Assembly: GCA_963783045.1 (NCBI GenBank)
Contig: CAWAMD010000009.1
Coordinates: 186,001-250,000 of the forward strand
Length of the DNA stretch: 64,000 nt
Direction of reading: 5' to 3'
From: CAWAMD01 sp963783045
Lineage (GTDB): Bacteria > Actinomycetota > Nitriliruptoria > Nitriliruptorales > Nitriliruptoraceae
Shown here: piece after piece, positions 34,518-42,922 of the stretch
Position numbering within the stretch: the stretch's first letter is position 1
Layout: each line of letters begins with the position of its first letter
Program-made: the position numbers and the translations under genes
The notes under the pieces: generated by a model
Told to the model about the DNA's origin: nothing
Seen by the model: only the letters and a program-made list of their open reading frames with translations
Database searches by the model: none

Positions 34518-35393
34518 TCAGCCCCCGCCGTCGCCGGCGGACGCGCGCCGCTGGGCCAGCAGCATCGCCACGATCGGGCTGGGCTCGGAGGGCTGCCAGT
34601 CGCGGTACGCCTGCTTCCAGGGCACCGGCCATGCCACGTCGATGTCGACGCGGGTGCCGGCGGACGGGGCGCCGGCGAGCACGGTCAGGGCCGTGGACAG
34701 CACCCGCCGGTGCAGCGCGCGGTCGCCGGCGAGACCGAACGGGTGCCCGTAAGGGAACTCGACGCCGACGACCCGCGGGGCGCCGATGCGCTGGGCCACG
34801 TCCGGCATCATCGTCACGATGACGGTGGGGATGCCGGCCTCCTCGATCCAACGTGCCAGCACGGGCACGTTCACGCAGCAGTCCGGTCAGACCGGCGCGA
34901 GCACGACGCCGTCGGAGCGCAGATCCTGGAGCCGGTCGACGATGCCGGGCAGCGCCTGCTCCCGCCAGCGATCCAGCGCGTCGTCGTCGCGTCCCTGGAA
35001 CCCCATGACCGCCAGGTGCGCGTCGGTCGCGCCGGCCACCCAGCCGTCCGTCACGAGGTCGTCGAGGGTGCGCGACGGGAGCGCCACGTCGTGGTCGTCC
35101 TCGATGTCGCGCGGGTTGATGTGCAGGTGGCAGACCCCGAGGTCGTCCGCGCCATGAGGGATGACCCGGAAGGTGGGATCGCCCCAGTTCGGGTTTGCCC
35201 GCTCGCGGTCGAGGTCGAAGGGCTCCTGCTCGCCGTTCACGTGCAGCCCCGCCGACGACAGCAGGGTGACGTGTGCGTCGGCGAGCCGCGGCTCGAACGG
35301 CGCCCAGACCGGCGACGTGTCGTCGATCGGCGTCCAGGACTCGAACAGCGGCCGGAAGCTGCGGGGCAGGAACGCGTAGCTGTCGATCGCCAT
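34518..35393 (-). CDS. Candidate selenoprotein: GrdB-family (glycine/sarcosine/betaine reductase B-like), in-frame TGA = Sec169
   Basis: Two open stretches in the same frame (35393-34890 and 34886-34518) are separated only by TGA at 34889-34887. Read through, they give 291 residues: WAPFEPRLADAHVTLLSSAG, NWGDPTFRVIPHGADDL, DDHDVALPSRTLDDLVTDG, DGVVLAPV-Sec-PDCC, VNVPVLARWIEEAGIPTV, VVGVEFPYGHPFGLAGD. This is the order of GrdB-like proteins, which have Cys or Sec at this site (VPV-C/U-PxC). The U-x-x-C pair would be redox active. A SECIS-like hairpin starts 15 nt after the TGA. GGGAG precedes the ATG. It is 38 bp downstream of the NfnB/GltA-like gene. The alternative is a nonsense mutation. 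Confidence 0.8.
34850..34871 (-). promoter_or_regulatory. Candidate bacterial SECIS element
   Basis: In the mRNA sense, AACGUGCC (34871-34864), loop CGUGCU (34863-34858) and GGCACGUU (34857-34850) form a perfect 8-bp hairpin. The apical loop begins 23 nt after the UGA. The published bacterial pattern is a short stem, a loop of 3-14 nt with a G among its first two bases, and 16-37 nt from UGA to loop; all are met. Confidence 0.65.
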
Positions 35394-35431
35394 GCTGGCT
35401 CTCCCGGACGCACGGACCCTCGCTTGCGAGC

Positions 35432-36937
35432 CTACCGCCGTGCCTCCTCGTCGCGTCGGCCCGGCGGCTCGACACCGCGGAGGTAGGCGTCGATCGACGC
35501 GGCGGCGCGCTTCCCGTCTCCCATCGCCAGGATCACGGTGGCCGACCCGCGGACGATGTCGCCGCCGGCGAACACGCCGGGGATCGAGGTGTGTCCGTGC
35601 TCGTCGACCTCGAGGTAGCCCCAGCGGTTGACGGCCAGCTCGGGTGCGGTCTCGGTCAGCAGCGGGTTCGCCCGGGTCCCGAGGGCCACGATCACCAGGT
35701 CGCACTCGACGACGAACTCGGAGCCTTCGACGGGCACGGGGCGCCGGCGACCGGAGTCGTCCGGTTCGCCGAGCTCGGTGCGCAGACATTCCAGGCCGCG
35801 CACCCAGCCGTCCTCGTCACCGAGGATCCGCACCGGGGCCGCGTGGAACTGGAACCGGACGCCCTCGTCCTCGGCGTGATGGACCTCCTCCGCACGCGCC
35901 GGCAGCTCGTCACGGGAGCGGCGGTAGACGATGACCGCGTCGTCGGTGCCCAGCCGTCGGGCGGTCCGCACGGCGTCCATGGCGACGTTGCCGCCGCCGA
36001 CCACGGCGACCCGGCCGGCGCGCAGCACGGGTGTGTCCGCGTCGTCGCGGTAGGCACCCATGAGGTTGACCCGCGTGAGGTACTCGTTCGCCGAGTAGAC
36101 GCCCTTCAGGTTCTCGCCGGGGATGTCCATGAACATCGGCAGGCCGGCGCCGACCGCGATGAACACGGCGTCGAAGTCGACGCGCAGGTCGGCCAGCGTG
36201 TAGGTGCGTCCGATGATCGCGTTCGGCTCGATGGTCACGCCCCGCGCGACGAGCCGGGCCACCTCCTGCTCGACGATCGACGTCGGCAGCCGGAACTCCG
36301 GGATCCCGTAGACCAGCACGCCACCGGGCGTGTGGAACGCCTCGAAGACCGTGACCGCGTGCCCGTAGGAGGCGAGCTCGCCGGCGGCGGTCAGGCCGCC
36401 CGGCCCGGACCCCACGACCGCGACGCGCCTGCCCGACGGGGTGGGGGAGGGGGTGGCCAGCTCGTCGGCGTGCCCGGCCGCCCAGTCGGCGACGTAGCGC
36501 TCGAGGTAGCCGATCGCCACCGGGGCGCCGGGGACCCCGCGGACGGGACGGCCGCGAGGGCAGGCACCCTCGCACTGCGTCTCCTGTGGGCAGACGCGCC
36601 CGGTGACGCAGGGCAGGGCGTTGTCGGCCAGCAGCGACTCGGCCGCCCCCTTCAGGTCGCCGAGTGCCAGGCGGTCGACGAAGCCCGGGATGTCGACCGA
36701 CACGGGGCATCCGGCGATGCACTTCGCGTGCTTGCAGAGCAGGCAGCGCTGCGCCTCGAGCTGCGCCAGCTCGGCGGTCAGCCCGAGGTTCACCTCGGTG
36801 AAGTCGCGGGACCGTGCGTCGGCGGCCCCCTCCGGCATGGTCTGCCGGTCGATCGCCATGCGCTCCTTCGTCGAGAGCCGGCCGCTGCGGTCGGCCCCGC
36901 CCCCGCCGTCTCGTCGGGTGGTCCGTGGCTCAGCCAT
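35432..36937 (-). CDS. gltA: NADPH-dependent glutamate synthase small-subunit-like / NfnB-type oxidoreductase
   Basis: 501 residues. An N-terminal Fe-S domain has Cys clusters in RCLLCKHAKCIAGCPVSVDI and TGRVCPQETQCEGACPRG. Two Rossmann folds follow: RVAVVGSGPGGLTAAGELAS (FAD) with HTPGGVLVYGIPEFRLP, and RVAVVGGGNVAMDAVRTARR (NADPH), then ALGTRANPLL and VFAGGDIVRGSATVILAMGDG. This is the GltA/NfnB/SudA family. Its start overlaps the stop of the NfnA-like gene by 8 bp, the NfnAB/SudAB arrangement. With no glutamate synthase large subunit nearby, an electron-transfer role is more likely than glutamate synthesis. Confidence 0.92.
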   Translation of the reverse strand: MAEPRTTRRDGGGGADRSGRLSTKERMAIDRQTMPEGAADARSRDFTEVNLGLTAELAQLEAQRCLLCKHAKCIAGCPVSVDIPGFVDRLALGDLKGAAESLLADNALPCVTGRVCPQETQCEGACPRGRPVRGVPGAPVAIGYLERYVADWAAGHADELATPSPTPSGRRVAVVGSGPGGLTAAGELASYGHAVTVFEAFHTPGGVLVYGIPEFRLPTSIVEQEVARLVARGVTIEPNAIIGRTYTLADLRVDFDAVFIAVGAGLPMFMDIPGENLKGVYSANEYLTRVNLMGAYRDDADTPVLRAGRVAVVGGGNVAMDAVRTARRLGTDDAVIVYRRSRDELPARAEEVHHAEDEGVRFQFHAAPVRILGDEDGWVRGLECLRTELGEPDDSGRRRPVPVEGSEFVVECDLVIVALGTRANPLLTETAPELAVNRWGYLEVDEHGHTSIPGVFAGGDIVRGSATVILAMGDGKRAAASIDAYLRGVEPPGRRDEEARR

Positions 36938-37775
36938 CGCGCGCCCCCGCCAGCGCGGCGCCGGCGCCCTGCTGCTCCAGCGCCCGCTGCTCCATGGCCC
37001 GGTAGGTGGTCAGCCGGTCGGCGAGCTCGGCGAAGTCGACGGCGTGGCCGTCGAACTCCGGCCCGTCGACGCAGGCGAAGCGCGTGACCCCGTCGACGGT
37101 CACCCGACAGCCGCCGCACATCCCCGTGCCGTCGACCATGATCGAGTTCACCGACACGACGGTGCGGACGCCCGATGGCCGCGTCAGCTCGGCGCAGGCA
37201 CGCATCATCGGGACCGGTCCGACCGCGTACACCGCGTCGACCGGCCCGGCCGCGAGCACGTCCGCGAGCGCGTCGGTGACGAGGCCACGCCGGCCCGCCG
37301 ACCCGTCGTCGGTGCACACGATCACCTCACCGACCGCGCGCAGCTCGTCCGCGAGGATCACCAGGGGCGCCGACCGGCCGCCGACGATCGAGGTGACCCG
37401 CACGCCGTCCGCTGCCAGCGCCCGGGCGATCGGGGAGACGACCGCGGTGCCGACACCGCCCCCGACGCACACCGCGTGACCGGACGTGATCAGCGCCGTC
37501 GGTCGACCGAGCGGTCCCGCCACGTCGTGGATCGCGTCGCCGGCGGCGAGCGCGACGAGGTCGAGCGTGGACTTGCCGACCGCCTGGACCACGAGCGTGA
37601 TCGTGCCGGCGTCGGGATCGGCGTCGGCGATGGTCAGCGGGATGCGCTCGGCGCCGGGGCCGAGCCGCACGATGACGAACTGGCCGGGCCGGCGCACGGT
37701 CGCGACCCGCGGCGCGTCGACGACGAGGCGCGTCACGTTCGGTGACAGCCGCTCGGTGGTCCGGATGAGGTGCAT
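36930..37775 (-). CDS. NfnA/SudB-like FAD- and [2Fe-2S]-containing reductase subunit
   Basis: 281 residues from ATG 37775 (HLIRTTERLSPNVTRLVVDA). Ferredoxin-NADP reductase-like domains: RRPGQFVIVRLGPGAERIPL (FAD), CVGGGVGTAVVSPIARAL and YAVGPVPMMRACAEL (NAD(P)), then a C-terminal [2Fe-2S] motif GTGMCGGCRVTVDG...FACVDGPEFDGHAVDF. Same family as DHOD electron-transfer subunit, SudB and NfnA. Paired by overlap with the NfnB-like gene; together they would pass electrons between NAD(P)H and ferredoxin or another partner. First gene of the selenoprotein operon. Confidence 0.9.
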   Translation of the reverse strand: MHLIRTTERLSPNVTRLVVDAPRVATVRRPGQFVIVRLGPGAERIPLTIADADPDAGTITLVVQAVGKSTLDLVALAAGDAIHDVAGPLGRPTALITSGHAVCVGGGVGTAVVSPIARALAADGVRVTSIVGGRSAPLVILADELRAVGEVIVCTDDGSAGRRGLVTDALADVLAAGPVDAVYAVGPVPMMRACAELTRPSGVRTVVSVNSIMVDGTGMCGGCRVTVDGVTRFACVDGPEFDGHAVDFAELADRLTTYRAMEQRALEQQGAGAALAGARDG

Positions 37776-38008
37776 GGCCGGAGTCTCGCGCGTGGCGAGG
37801 GCGACGACAGGTTCCGATGGTCCCGGCGCCGGCAGGACGATCAGAACGGCAGCGGACGGTGGGGTGCCGTGGTGACGCAATGCCATCCCTCCATGACGAC
37901 GCTCGGTAACATGCCGCCGGGCGTTTCGGCGATGAAGAAGGCGTTGCCGGCGTCCGGACGCTGGGTCCCTCACCGGCGGAGCGCCCGCCGCGTGGATGCC
38001 CCGGAGGC
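37776..38008. other. Divergent intergenic region
   Basis: 233 bp between the NfnA-like gene (minus) and the PAS/LuxR regulator (plus). It must carry both promoters. I see no consensus -35/-10 pair or palindrome that I would defend. Confidence 0.4.
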
Positions 38009-39343
38009 ATGACACACGTGGACACCCCCTCCCACGCCGACGAGACGCTCGACGCCCTTCTGCTGCAGCGGGAGCACGAGGACGCGCGCACGATCGAGCT
38101 GCTGCGTCGCCTGAAGGCCGACGGACGCGAGCGCAGCAGCCTCGTCGACCAGCTCGCCGATCAGCTCGAGCGCAACCTCGAGGAGCGCCAGACCGCGGAG
38201 GAGGAGCTCCGCGCCATGACGACGCGCCTCGAGGCGACCAACGCGGAGCTGCGTGAGCAGCGCCGCCGCGACCGCGAGCTCTTCGAGCACGCGCCGGTCG
38301 CCTACCTGCTGACCGACGGCAACGGTGTGATCCGCGACTGCAACCACCTCGCGGGCCGATGGCTCGGTGCCGATCCGACGCGGCTGACCGGTCGCCCCCT
38401 CGTCAGCTACGTGGACCATCGGGACCGCGCGACGCTGCGCGCCTGGATCGCCGCCTTCGAGCGCGGCGGCGAGATCGACGGCGCCACGCTCCGGATCCGG
38501 TCTCGCGACGGTGCGACGCAGGTCGCGCGGGCGGCCGTGTCGGTCACCCGCGCCGCCGACGGGACGGTCCGGTCACTGCGCTGGGTGCTGGTCGCCGCGC
38601 GGCTCGACCGCGCCGACGACGCCGGACCGGCCCGCGTGCGTGCCACGCTGCCGCTCCGCGTCGCCATCATGCACCGCGACGACCTCTACGTGCACGGGCT
38701 CCGGGCCCTGCTGACCGCCAGCCTCGGTGTGGACGTGCAGGTGACGACCGCCGCCGATCCCGGCGACGTCGACGAGCTCGTCGACGCACGTCCCGATGTG
38801 CTCCTGCTCGAGATCGTCGACGATGGTCTCGGGGCGCTGCAGGCCGTCCGGCAGGCCCATCCCGACCTGACCGTGCTGGCCTGCGTGCGCGACGACCGCC
38901 AGACCCAGCTCGCCGCCCTGGCCGCTGGAGCCGACAGCGTCGTCTCCTCGTCGACGACCCCCAACGAGCTCCTCGGGCCGCTGCTCGCCACCGCCCAGCG
39001 GTGGGTCACCATGCCGCGCCACATCGCCGACCGGGTGCTCGGCCACGCGCTGTTGCAGCAGCGCGCGCTCCAGCATCTCGACGACGCGCAGCGACACCTG
39101 TTGCGCCGGCTCACCGAAGGGGCGACCATCGCCGAGCTCGCCGGCGAGCTGAACCTGTCCCAGCGCACCGTCAAGCGGCGGCTGTCCGACCTCTACCGGG
39201 TGCTCGACGTCGAGAACCGCGCCGCCGCGATCGCGCTCGCGGGCCCGATCGCCCACGACGCGCCCGCGAGCGACGGGCACCGCCCGCGGACGCGCACGGT
39301 CCTGGTTCCGGTGGGACGCCTGATCGAGCCCTCCTCCGACTGA
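38009..39343 (+). CDS. PAS - pseudo-receiver - LuxR-HTH regulator
   Basis: 444 residues. An N-terminal coiled coil (about 15-90, Glu/Arg/Leu-rich) leads to a PAS domain (about 92-200: LFEHAPVAYLLTDGNGVIRD, CNHLAGRWLG, SVTRAADGTVRSLRW). A receiver-like domain (about 212-330: LRVAIMHRDDLYVHGLRALL, ARPDVLLLEIVDDG) has Glu268 where the phospho-acceptor Asp is expected. A LuxR-type HTH (LTEGATIAELAGELNLSQRT, VKRRLSDLYRVL) follows. GGAGG at 38003-38007 is 1 nt from ATG 38009 but 10 nt from GTG 38018, so GTG 38018 may be the real start. Divergent from the selenoprotein operon, perhaps its regulator. Confidence 0.85.
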   Translation: MTHVDTPSHADETLDALLLQREHEDARTIELLRRLKADGRERSSLVDQLADQLERNLEERQTAEEELRAMTTRLEATNAELREQRRRDRELFEHAPVAYLLTDGNGVIRDCNHLAGRWLGADPTRLTGRPLVSYVDHRDRATLRAWIAAFERGGEIDGATLRIRSRDGATQVARAAVSVTRAADGTVRSLRWVLVAARLDRADDAGPARVRATLPLRVAIMHRDDLYVHGLRALLTASLGVDVQVTTAADPGDVDELVDARPDVLLLEIVDDGLGALQAVRQAHPDLTVLACVRDDRQTQLAALAAGADSVVSSSTTPNELLGPLLATAQRWVTMPRHIADRVLGHALLQQRALQHLDDAQRHLLRRLTEGATIAELAGELNLSQRTVKRRLSDLYRVLDVENRAAAIALAGPIAHDAPASDGHRPRTRTVLVPVGRLIEPSSD

Positions 39344-39372
39344 GCGGGGCCGGCGAGCCGGGGCAGCCGCCC

Positions 39373-39423
39373 GGATACGTGCGGAGTTCTCCCAACGTCA
39401 GCGGGACAGGTGCGCACGTATCC
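39373..39423. repeat. Hairpin element related to the ffh-rpsP repeats
   Basis: GGATACGTGCG (39373-39383) and CGCACGTATCC (39413-39423) are perfect inverted repeats, 11 bp, with a 29-nt loop. Its left arm GGATACGTGCGGAGTTCTCCC matches the left part of the second 6168 copy (GGATACGTGCGGAGTTATCCC) at all but one base. It lies just after the PAS/LuxR gene and may act as its terminator. Confidence 0.7.
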
Positions 39424-39522
39424 GACGTGCAACGGTGAGTCCGGGCCCGAAACGGTCGCAGTAACTACGGTTTGATCTCGGCCGGCTCGCCGGATCGCCA
39501 CCCGTCGTGTGCACTTCGCCGC

Positions 39523-40113
39523 ATGAGCTTCGCATTCCCGGTCAGCCTCAACGTCGCCGGACGACGCTGTGTCGTCGTCGGCGGCGGTTCCCTCGCCGAC
39601 GACAAGGCACGGTCGCTCGCGGCTGCCGGCGCCGTCGTGGTCGCCGTGCCGGCCGACGCCTACCAGGAGCACATGCTCGACGGTGCGTTCCTCGTGATCA
39701 GCACCGGTGAGGACGACACCGATCCGGCCGCGCTGGCGGCCGCGGCACGTGCCCGGGGCGCGCTCGTGAACGTCATGGACGACATCCTGCACTGCGACTT
39801 CGCGTTCCCCGCCATCGTCCGCCGCGGGGACGTACAGGTCGCCATCTCGACGGGTGGCGGCGCGCCCGCCCTGGCCGGGGCGCTGCGCCGCCGGCTCGAT
39901 GCCACGCTGCCGTCCGGGCTCGGCGTCCTCGCCGACGCCATGAGGCGGGCACGCGAGGCCGCGCTGCCCCGGCAGGTCCCGTTCGCCGAGTGGGCCGCGC
40001 GCTGGCGCGCCGTCGTCGACGACCTCGACGACCTGCTGGCGCTGGCCGACGACGGACACACCGACGCGATCCAGGAACGCATCCTCGCAGCCGTGAGGGG
40101 GGAGACGGCATGA
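39523..40113 (+). CDS. Precorrin-2 dehydrogenase / sirohydrochlorin ferrochelatase-like (CysG N-terminal domain type)
   Basis: Siroheme synthesis, 196 residues from ATG 39523. FPVSLNVAGRRCVVVGGGSL is the NAD-binding start; VNVMDDILHCDFAFPAIVRR and VQVAISTGGGAPALAGALRRR are the conserved catalytic region. This is the separate Met8/CysG-N form rather than a CysG fusion. It overlaps the next gene by ATGA. It supplies siroheme for the sulfite reductase two genes on. Confidence 0.92.
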   Translation: MSFAFPVSLNVAGRRCVVVGGGSLADDKARSLAAAGAVVVAVPADAYQEHMLDGAFLVISTGEDDTDPAALAAAARARGALVNVMDDILHCDFAFPAIVRRGDVQVAISTGGGAPALAGALRRRLDATLPSGLGVLADAMRRAREAALPRQVPFAEWAARWRAVVDDLDDLLALADDGHTDAIQERILAAVRGETA

Positions 40114-40904
40114 CCTACGACCCACTGGGCGGTCCCGCGGCGGCACGCGGCAGCGTGGCGCTGGTGGGCGCCGGCCCCGGCGACCCGAACCTGTGCACCC
40201 TGCGGGGCGCACGGCTGCTGTCGACCTGCACCTTCGTCGCGTACGACCGGCTCGCGCCCCGTGAGCTGCTCGACCTCGTCCCGGCCGAGGCGGTCCGGAT
40301 CCAGGTCGGCAAGCGGCCCGGCGGCACCTCCTGGCGTCAGGTCGAGATCGAGCAGCTGCTCACCTCGGCGGCCCGTGACGGCCACGCCGTCGTCCGGCTC
40401 AAGGGCGGCGACCCGTTCGTCTTCGGCCGCGGCGGCGAGGAGGCGGCAGCGTGCGTCGCGGCCGGCATCGGCGTCGAGATCGTGCCGGGCATCACCTCGG
40501 CCGTCGCGGCCCCGGCCGCCGCCAACATCCCCGTGACCCACCGGGGGCTCGCCACCGGGTTCGCCGTCGTCACCGGCCACGAGGACCCGACGAAGCCCGC
40601 CGCACAGAACGACTGGGCGGCGCTGGCGGCCTTCCCCGGCACGCTCGTGGTCCTCATGGGCGTCGGCAACGTCGCCGACATCGTCGACCGGCTCGTCGTC
40701 AACGGCCGGGACCCGGCCACCCCCGCGGCCGCGGTTCGCTGGGGCACCACCGCCCTCCAGGAGGTCGTCGAGGCGCCGCTGTCCGACCTGCCCGCCGCCA
40801 TCGCACGCCACGGCCTGCGGTCCCCGGCAACGCTCGTCATCGGCGACGTGGTCGCCATGCGCACCGTCCTCGCCACCGAGCCGGCGCTCGTGGGCGCCGC
40901 CTGA
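40110..40904 (+). CDS. cobA: Uroporphyrinogen-III C-methyltransferase
   Basis: Methylates uroporphyrinogen III twice with SAM to precorrin-2. It has 264 residues: VALVGAGPGDPNLCTLRGAR, YDRLAPRELLDLVP, VGKRPGG, VVRLKGGDPFVFGRGGEEA, EIVPGITSAVAAPAAANIP, THRGLATGFAVVTGHE, GTLVVLMGVGN. The ATG overlaps the preceding stop (ATGA). Together the pair performs the whole siroheme pathway from uroporphyrinogen III. Confidence 0.94.
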   Translation: MTYDPLGGPAAARGSVALVGAGPGDPNLCTLRGARLLSTCTFVAYDRLAPRELLDLVPAEAVRIQVGKRPGGTSWRQVEIEQLLTSAARDGHAVVRLKGGDPFVFGRGGEEAAACVAAGIGVEIVPGITSAVAAPAAANIPVTHRGLATGFAVVTGHEDPTKPAAQNDWAALAAFPGTLVVLMGVGNVADIVDRLVVNGRDPATPAAAVRWGTTALQEVVEAPLSDLPAAIARHGLRSPATLVIGDVVAMRTVLATEPALVGAA

Positions 40905-40929
40905 ACGCCAGCATCCGGAAAGGTCCACC

Positions 40930-42879
40930 ATGGTCAGCCGCGTCCCCGTCCGCCGGCGTCGCCCCCGCGAGGAGGCGACGTGGGAGCTCGTGCGCAAGCG
41001 CAACTCGATCGAGCGCCTCAAGGAGGAGAAGTTCCCCCTGAACATCGTCGACGAGCTGCCGCAGCTCATCGCGATGGGCTACGAGGCGGTGCCGGAGGAG
41101 GACATCGTCCGCCTCAACTGGTGGGGGTTGACCCACGACAAGCCGAAGACCGGCACCTTCATGGTGCGGATCAAGGTGCCCGGTGGGTTGCTCGCGCCCG
41201 ACCAGCTGCGGGGGGTCGGCAGGATCGCGCAGGAGTGGGGCCGTGACTACGGCGAGCTCACGACCCGCCAGGGCCTGCAGCTGCACTGGGTCCGCCTCGA
41301 CGAGCTGCCGGCGGTGCTCGACGCCGTCCGCGCCACCGGGCTGACCACGACCGGGGGGGAGGGCGACACGGTCCGCAACATCACCGGCTGCCCGGTCGCC
41401 GGGATCGGCGGCGAGGAGCTGTTCGACGTGCGGCCCACCATCGCGGCGGTCGCCGAGCACTTCACCGGCAACCCCGAGTACTCCAACCTGCCGCGCAAGC
41501 ACAAGTACACGATCAGCGCCTGCCCGGCGCAGTGCAACGCCCCCGAGATCAGCAACGTCGCGCTGATCGGCGTCATCAAGGACGGCCGGGAGGGGTACGC
41601 GCTGACGGTCGGCGGCGGCCTGTCGAACACCCCCCGGATCGCCCGCGACCTCGGCGTGTTCGTCCCCGTCGACGAGGCCGTGGAGGTGCTGGCGGCCGTC
41701 ACCGACGCCTGGCAGCACGACCTGCGCTACCGGGTGAGCCGCGCGAAGGCACGCATCAAGTTCATGGTCGACGACCTCGGCGCCGACGGGATGCGCGCCC
41801 GGGTCGAGGAGCGCCTCGGCCGGCGGCTCGAGGACCACCCCGCCCCCGACCCCGTGCCGGGCGGCGACCACCTCGGTGTCCACCGCCAGGGCGACGACGA
41901 GCACCTCTACGCCGGCTTCTCCATCCCGATGGGCTGGATGAGCGGCACCCAGATGATCGCGGTCGCCGACCTCGTCGAGGAGATCGGCGGCGACATCCGC
42001 CTCACCCGGCAGCAGGACCTCATCGTCGGGGACATCCACGTCGGCCGGCTCGGACGCCTGGTGGAGGGCATGCGGGAGGTCGGCTTCCCGATCAACCGCA
42101 ACAAGGTGTACGGCAACTCGATCGCCTGCACGAGCCACCGGTTCTGCAACTACTCGGTCGCCGAGACGAAGGGGAAGCTCGACGAGGTCCTCGCCGAGCT
42201 CGACACCCGCTACGGCGAGGCGATCGAGGACCTCAAGATCTACATGGACGGCTGCCCGCACTCGTGCGCCCACCACTGGGTCGGCGACATCGGGCTGCAG
42301 GGCACGACCGCGCCCGACCCGGCCAGCGGCACGCGGGTCGAGGCCTACGACGTGAGCCTGCGCGGCGGGCTCGGCACGAAGGCGGCGATCGGCACCACGG
42401 TCCTGCGCCGGGTCGTCACCGACGACCTCGTCGGCGTCCTCGACCGGCTCGTCGGCGCCTGGCTCAGCGAGCAGGCGGCCCGCAACGGCGACGGCGCCGG
42501 CCGGGGCTTCCGCGACTTCTGCGACGAGCACAGCGACGACGAGCTTCGGGCCCTCGGCCTCGGAGAGATCGGCACCGACGACGTGGTCGGAGACACCGGT
42601 CACGACCTGGCCGTCGTGCGCGTCCCCGGGACCCTGCTGCACCTCGCCGACGGGGTCGACGAGATCGAGGTCGCCCCGGCGACCGTCCGCGAGATCCTGG
42701 CACGCCTGCACGCGAGCTACCCGCGGCTGACCGCCGAGCTGCTGCGCGAGGACGGCAGCGTGAACCCCGTCCTCAACCTCTACGTCGGCGAGGACGACAT
42801 CCGCTCGCTCGGCGGCCTCGACGCCGCCGTCGACGCCGGCGAGGAGCTGCTGATCCTCCCCGCCCTCGCCGGCGGCTGA
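40930..42879 (+). CDS. Ferredoxin-type sulfite (nitrite) reductase fused to a CysO/MoaD-like sulfur-carrier domain
   Basis: 649 residues. Two sulfite/nitrite-reductase repeats: LNWWGLTHDKPKTGTFMVRI, ELTTRQGLQLHWVR, NITGCPVAGI, then HRQGDDEHLYAGFSIPMGWM, RLTRQQDLIVGDI. The siroheme/4Fe-4S ligands are Cys400 and Cys406 (ACTSHRFC), Cys442 and Cys446 (GCPHSC). After about residue 558 a ubiquitin-like domain begins: LAVVRVPGTLLHLADGVDEI, VREILARLHASYPRLTAELL, NLYVGEDDIRSLGGLDAAVD, ending LLILPALAGG. The free Gly-Gly end matches CysO/MoaD carriers that are thiocarboxylated. Operon with siroheme genes and cysH favours sulfite over nitrite. Confidence 0.9.
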   Translation: MVSRVPVRRRRPREEATWELVRKRNSIERLKEEKFPLNIVDELPQLIAMGYEAVPEEDIVRLNWWGLTHDKPKTGTFMVRIKVPGGLLAPDQLRGVGRIAQEWGRDYGELTTRQGLQLHWVRLDELPAVLDAVRATGLTTTGGEGDTVRNITGCPVAGIGGEELFDVRPTIAAVAEHFTGNPEYSNLPRKHKYTISACPAQCNAPEISNVALIGVIKDGREGYALTVGGGLSNTPRIARDLGVFVPVDEAVEVLAAVTDAWQHDLRYRVSRAKARIKFMVDDLGADGMRARVEERLGRRLEDHPAPDPVPGGDHLGVHRQGDDEHLYAGFSIPMGWMSGTQMIAVADLVEEIGGDIRLTRQQDLIVGDIHVGRLGRLVEGMREVGFPINRNKVYGNSIACTSHRFCNYSVAETKGKLDEVLAELDTRYGEAIEDLKIYMDGCPHSCAHHWVGDIGLQGTTAPDPASGTRVEAYDVSLRGGLGTKAAIGTTVLRRVVTDDLVGVLDRLVGAWLSEQAARNGDGAGRGFRDFCDEHSDDELRALGLGEIGTDDVVGDTGHDLAVVRVPGTLLHLADGVDEIEVAPATVREILARLHASYPRLTAELLREDGSVNPVLNLYVGEDDIRSLGGLDAAVDAGEELLILPALAGG

Positions 42880-42922
42880 GCCGCCCGTCCCGGCCGTCGC
42901 CGACCACCCAAACGGAGCACCA

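Noticed and set aside
34518..34874. The part after the TGA as an independent gene starting at GTG 34874
   Set aside because: No ribosome-binding site, starts in the middle of a conserved fold, and is in the same frame as the upstream part; Sec read-through explains it better.
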